Source: Pedococcus sp.
Lineage (GTDB): Bacteria; Actinomycetota; Actinomycetes; Actinomycetales; Dermatophilaceae
Assembly: GCA_025936615.1 (NCBI GenBank)
Contig: JAICSZ010000059.1
Location: forward strand, 1 to 9,037
DNA: 9,037 nucleotides
Direction: 5' to 3'
The position numbers were made by a program, and so were the translations under genes. The stretch's first letter is position 1, and the number at the start of each line of letters is the position of its first letter. The notes under the pieces are model-generated. The model was not told the DNA's origin. It was given only the letters and a program-made list of their open reading frames with translations, and made no database searches. Below are positions 6,896-9,037 of the stretch, in pieces.

Positions 6896-7029
6896 GTCGC
6901 CTCACCTCCGGGCACCAGCCAACCCGCGGCGGAGACGACCAGGACAGCGCGAGCCGGCGCCCTGTTGACCGGGCGGTCCGGCGACCAGCGCCTGTGGATG
7001 CGACAGCGCGCAACGGCGCCCTAGAGGGC
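6896..7029. other. Intergenic spacer between DUF2469 and yraN
   Basis: These 134 bases are the longest clean break between the lepB-rnhB-DUF2469 unit and the yraN-comM-dprA unit. On the minus strand the DUF2469 stop is followed by a short GCCC-TCTA-GGGC hairpin without a T-tract. Further on there is ATCCACAGGC (6990-6999), a 10-base sequence also found at 1219-1228. GGCGCCCT occurs twice on the plus strand (6957-6964 and 7015-7022). No clear -35/-10 pair was recognised. A promoter for yraN is expected here by position only. Confidence 0.4.
6902..6909 (-). promoter_or_regulatory. Strong Shine-Dalgarno sequence for yraN
   Basis: The minus strand reads GGAGGTGA, six bases before the ATG at 6895. 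It is the closest match to the anti-Shine-Dalgarno complement in the window. It supports 6895 as the start and would set the expression level for the coupled yraN-comM-dprA set. Confidence 0.75.
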
Positions 7030-7347
7030 CTAGAAGCCGGAGTCCTTCGGGAGCTCGAGGTCGGCCTTGGCGAGCTCCTCGACGTTGACGTCCTTGAAGG
7101 TCACCACCCGCACCTGCTTGGCGAAGCGGGCCGGCCGGTAGATGTCCCACACCCACGCGTCCTGCATGGTGACGTCGAAGAAGACCTCGCCCCCGTCGGA
7201 GCGCACCTTGACGTCGACGGAGTTGCACAGGTAGAAGCGTCGCTCCGTCTCGACGACGTGGGTGAACAGCCCGACCACGTCGCGGTACTCGCGGTAGAGC
7301 TGCAGCTCCATCTCGCTCTCGTACTTCTCGAGGTCCTCTGAGCTCAT
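7030..7347 (-). CDS. DUF2469 family protein (conserved actinobacterial protein of unknown function)
   Basis: This 105-aa protein matches DUF2469, a short and very conserved family known from Actinobacteria (M. tuberculosis Rv2901c as I remember it). It has no signal peptide or membrane segment and is predicted cytosolic. The N terminus is acidic and helical ([20 protein letters not shown]), followed by an alternating strand-like core rich in Phe, Val, Tyr and Trp (about 24-85, with ERRFYLCNS and [13 protein letters not shown]) and an acidic, Lys-containing tail. No catalytic motif is recognisable. Its ATG overlaps the rnhB stop as ATGA (7344-7347), with GGAG nine bases upstream, so it is probably co-translated with RNase HII. 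Constant pairing with rnhB hints at a link to RNA/DNA metabolism, but this is only guilt by association. Base composition is like that of its neighbours. Confidence 0.92.
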   Translation of the reverse strand: MSSEDLEKYESEMELQLYREYRDVVGLFTHVVETERRFYLCNSVDVKVRSDGGEVFFDVTMQDAWVWDIYRPARFAKQVRVVTFKDVNVEELAKADLELPKDSGF

Positions 7348-8144
7348 CGCGCGATCATCTCCACTTGTTCCAGGACGGGCGCCGCCTGCAGTGCGGCTGC
7401 CGCCGCCTCCGCCTTCGCCATGGGCTGCCCCACCGGCTCGGCCACCACGCCCACCTGCACGCCATCATCCTCCAGGCACGCCAGGTGCCACGAGCGCCGG
7501 TGCAGCTCGCTCGGGCCGTAGGCCCGCAACGCGTCGAGGTGAGCCGGGGCGGCATACCCCTTGTTCTCCTCCCAGCGGTATGCCGGGTGGTCGGGGGCGG
7601 CGGCGGTGACCAGGGCGTCACGCTCCACCTTCGCGAGCACCGACGCGGCGGCGACCGAGGAGCACTTCAGGTCCGCCTTGACCATCGTGGTGACCGGCGG
7701 GGTCGCCGGCGCGTCGCCGGCGAAGGCGAACAGCCCCACCTGCTCGGGTGCGGTGAGCCAGTCGTGGTTGCCGTCGAGGATGACCAGGTCGGGGACGACA
7801 CCCACCGCGGCCAGCGCGCGGCAGCCGGCCAGCCGCAGTGCAGCCATGATCCCGACCTCGTCGATCTCCGCGGGCGAGCTGTGCCCCACGGCATACGCAA
7901 GCGCCCAACGGCGGATACGCGGCACCATAGCGACGCGGGCAGCGGGGGTGAGCAGCTTGGAGTCCTTCACGCCCGGCGGCGCCGAGCGGCAGGTCTCGTC
8001 GATGAGCACCACGCCCACGCTCACCGGGCCCGCGAGGGCGCCACGGCCGACCTCGTCCATGCCGGCCAGCACGCGGTGCCCCTCACGCTGGAGGGCGCGT
8101 TCGACCCGCAGGTTGGGCTTGCGGCTGCGCGAGGTGGCGGGCAT
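7344..8144 (-). CDS. rnhB: Ribonuclease HII
   Basis: RNase HII cuts RNA in RNA-DNA hybrids and nicks 5' of single ribonucleotides misinserted into DNA, starting ribonucleotide excision repair in the cytosol. The 266-aa product shows the type 2 RNase H signature [15 protein letters not shown] at 27-41 with catalytic D30 and E31, the third carboxylate D124 in VILDGNHD, and the fourth, D158, in [19 protein letters not shown]. The conserved [26 protein letters not shown] is at 194-219. After it comes an Ala-rich tail of about 45 residues, longer than in the minimal enzymes. The open frame reaches 8297 upstream, but that Arg/Pro-rich part overlaps lepB in another frame; the ATG at 8144 gives the usual N terminus and has GGGGGAG upstream. 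It begins 4 bp after the lepB stop and ends overlapping the DUF2469 start, so the three genes likely form one transcript. Confidence 0.95.
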   Translation of the reverse strand: MPATSRSRKPNLRVERALQREGHRVLAGMDEVGRGALAGPVSVGVVLIDETCRSAPPGVKDSKLLTPAARVAMVPRIRRWALAYAVGHSSPAEIDEVGIMAALRLAGCRALAAVGVVPDLVILDGNHDWLTAPEQVGLFAFAGDAPATPPVTTMVKADLKCSSVAAASVLAKVERDALVTAAAPDHPAYRWEENKGYAAPAHLDALRAYGPSELHRRSWHLACLEDDGVQVGVVAEPVGQPMAKAEAAAAALQAAPVLEQVEMIAR

Positions 8145-8148
8145 TGCC

Positions 8149-9037
8149 TCAGTCTCCCCCACCCGAGGGCGGGCCGGCGGGAAGGGGTGCACCGCCCCGG
8201 TCCCCCGCGGGCGACGGGTTGGGCACCTTGGCGAAGGTCTCGGTGGGCGTCGACAGCCAGTCCAGGTGCTCCAGCGGCCACACGATCGCCACCGCACGGC
8301 CGACGATGAGCCGCTCGTCGACAGAGCCCTGGGTGCCGTTGTTCTCGGGCGCGTCGTGGAAGCGGGAGTCCGAGGAGTCGGAGCGGTGGTCGCCCATCAC
8401 CCAGATGTGCCCGCGTGGCACGGTGATGTCGAACCGCGACTCGCTCGCGGCGTCGCCGGGCATGAGGTACGGCTCCTTGACGGGGACGCCGTTGACCGTG
8501 AGCCGCCCACCCTCGTCACAGCACGCGACGTGGTCACCGGGCAGGCCTATGACGCGCTTGATCAGGTGGTTCTCCGAGTTGTCCGGCAGCAGCCCGACAA
8601 ACATCATCGCGTCGCGCAGCACCGTGACGACCGAGCCGTGCGGCGCCTGCACCACCGGCTCCAGCCAGTCGCCCGGGTCGGCGAACACGACGATGTCGCC
8701 GCGCCTCAGGTCGATCGGGCCGGGTGTCAGCTTGCTGACGATGACCCGGTCGTCGATCCGCAGCGTGTTCTCCATGGACCCGGACGGGATGTAGAAGGCC
8801 TGCAGGAGCCAGGTCTTGACGACGAACGACAGGACCAGCGCCATGCCGACGACGATGGCGAGCTCCTTGACCGCTGCGCCGAGCACGCCGAGCGCCCCGA
8901 CGGGTGCCTTGGAGGCGCCGTGGTTGCCCCCGCCCGGCTCCTGGTCGTCGCGCCACTGCTCGTCGCGCCACTGGTCCTCGTGAAGTGGAGCCGTGTGGTG
9001 TGGGGTGTTGTCCGCCGCGGCGGCATCCGCCGCGGCG
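8149..9037 (-). CDS. lepB: Type I signal peptidase LepB, 5' end cut by the window edge
   Basis: Signal peptidase I removes signal peptides from exported proteins on the outer face of the membrane through a Ser/Lys dyad. The frame stays open from the edge through a GTG at 8886, and no ATG, GTG or TTG occurs between that GTG and the edge, so about 50 visible residues precede V51 and the gene starts outside the window. In numbering where the GTG codon is 1, a single membrane segment spans about 8-28, catalytic S37 is in [10 protein letters not shown], base K110 is in [11 protein letters not shown], and [11 protein letters not shown] is at 165-175. About 35 extra residues (70-105) sit between [10 protein letters not shown] and the Lys motif. 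The cytoplasmic N-terminal part is Ala/Asp-rich and then Asp/Gln/Trp/Arg-rich with pentapeptide repeats. The C-terminal tail is Pro/Gly-rich. If the conserved order holds, rplS lies just upstream. The rnhB start is 4 bp after its stop. Confidence 0.94.
   Translation of the reverse strand, partial: AAADAAAADNTPHHTAPLHEDQWRDEQWRDDQEPGGGNHGASKAPVGALGVLGAAVKELAIVVGMALVLSFVVKTWLLQAFYIPSGSMENTLRIDDRVIVSKLTPGPIDLRRGDIVVFADPGDWLEPVVQAPHGSVVTVLRDAMMFVGLLPDNSENHLIKRVIGLPGDHVACCDEGGRLTVNGVPVKEPYLMPGDAASESRFDITVPRGHIWVMGDHRSDSSDSRFHDAPENNGTQGSVDERLIVGRAVAIVWPLEHLDWLSTPTETFAKVPNPSPAGDRGGAPLPAGPPSGGGD
8942..8980. repeat. 15-bp tandem repeat inside lepB encoding a QWRD-type pentapeptide
   Basis: Units at 8942-8956 and 8957-8971 differ at one base, and a partial third unit follows at 8972-8980. 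The period of 15 bases keeps the frame. On the minus strand they encode [13 protein letters not shown], in the cytoplasmic part of LepB before its membrane segment. Confidence 0.8.
9011..9037. repeat. GC-only 15-bp repeat in lepB encoding AAAAD units
   Basis: The 12-mer TCCGCCGCGGCG occurs at 9011-9022 and again at 9026-9037, a spacing of 15 bases. The first copy lies in a perfect palindrome, CCGCCGCGGCGG (9012-9023). On the minus strand it encodes an Ala-Ala-Ala-Asp rich stretch. The window ends inside the array, so the copy number is unknown. Confidence 0.65.

Noticed and set aside
8145..8297. Upstream in-frame extension of rnhB by 51 codons
   Set aside because: It overlaps lepB, is Arg/Pro-rich and unlike RNase HII; the ATG at 8144 has a ribosome binding site and gives the expected length.
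7365..8309. A 314-codon plus-strand frame opposite rnhB
   Set aside because: Antisense shadow of RNase HII, whose four catalytic carboxylates and family motifs are intact on the minus strand.

Overview
The window reads as chromosomal DNA of a high-GC actinomycete, most likely from Micrococcales (Intrasporangiaceae-like; this genus-level guess is inference). Codon third positions are strongly G/C, GTG and TTG starts are common, and a DUF2469 gene, a family known from Actinobacteria, is present. No rRNA, tRNA, CRISPR array, transposase or prophage gene was seen.

Left part, plus strand (1-1892): a fold-type I PLP aminotransferase of the actinobacterial DapC-like group, whose true start may lie just left of the window, is followed after 82 bp by a secreted M23 (LytM-like) peptidase-family protein. 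The M23 protein keeps the zinc ligands but appears to lack both of the usual catalytic histidines. It converges with the minus-strand block, with only 7 bp between the two stop codons.

Right part, minus strand, read from 9037 down to 1900: lepB (signal peptidase I, 5' end cut by the window edge) - rnhB (RNase HII) - DUF2469 gene - yraN (UPF0102) - comM/yifB (AAA+ Mg-chelatase-like) - dprA - xerC - DUF3152 gene. This is the conserved actinobacterial order that normally follows rplS. Spacing suggests two tightly packed units. In lepB-rnhB-DUF2469 there is a 4 bp gap and then an ATGA stop/start overlap. In yraN-comM-dprA there are two GTGA stop/start overlaps. xerC follows after 69 bp, and a membrane-anchored putative metzincin-like protease (DUF3152) after a further 141 bp.

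Functionally, the block combines protein export (LepB) with nucleic-acid maintenance: RNase HII removes ribonucleotides, YraN has a nuclease-like fold signature, ComM is a branch-migration helicase, DprA loads RecA on single-stranded DNA, and XerC resolves chromosome dimers. DprA and ComM are the hallmark cytoplasmic proteins of natural transformation. Here they look like a co-translated set with YraN.

The least ordinary elements are the altered M23 active site, the HExxHxxGxxH signature with a downstream candidate Met-turn in the DUF3152 protein, the repeat-containing cytoplasmic extension of LepB, and the repeated start-stop overlaps. I found no convincing new multi-gene system; this is mainly a conserved housekeeping region.
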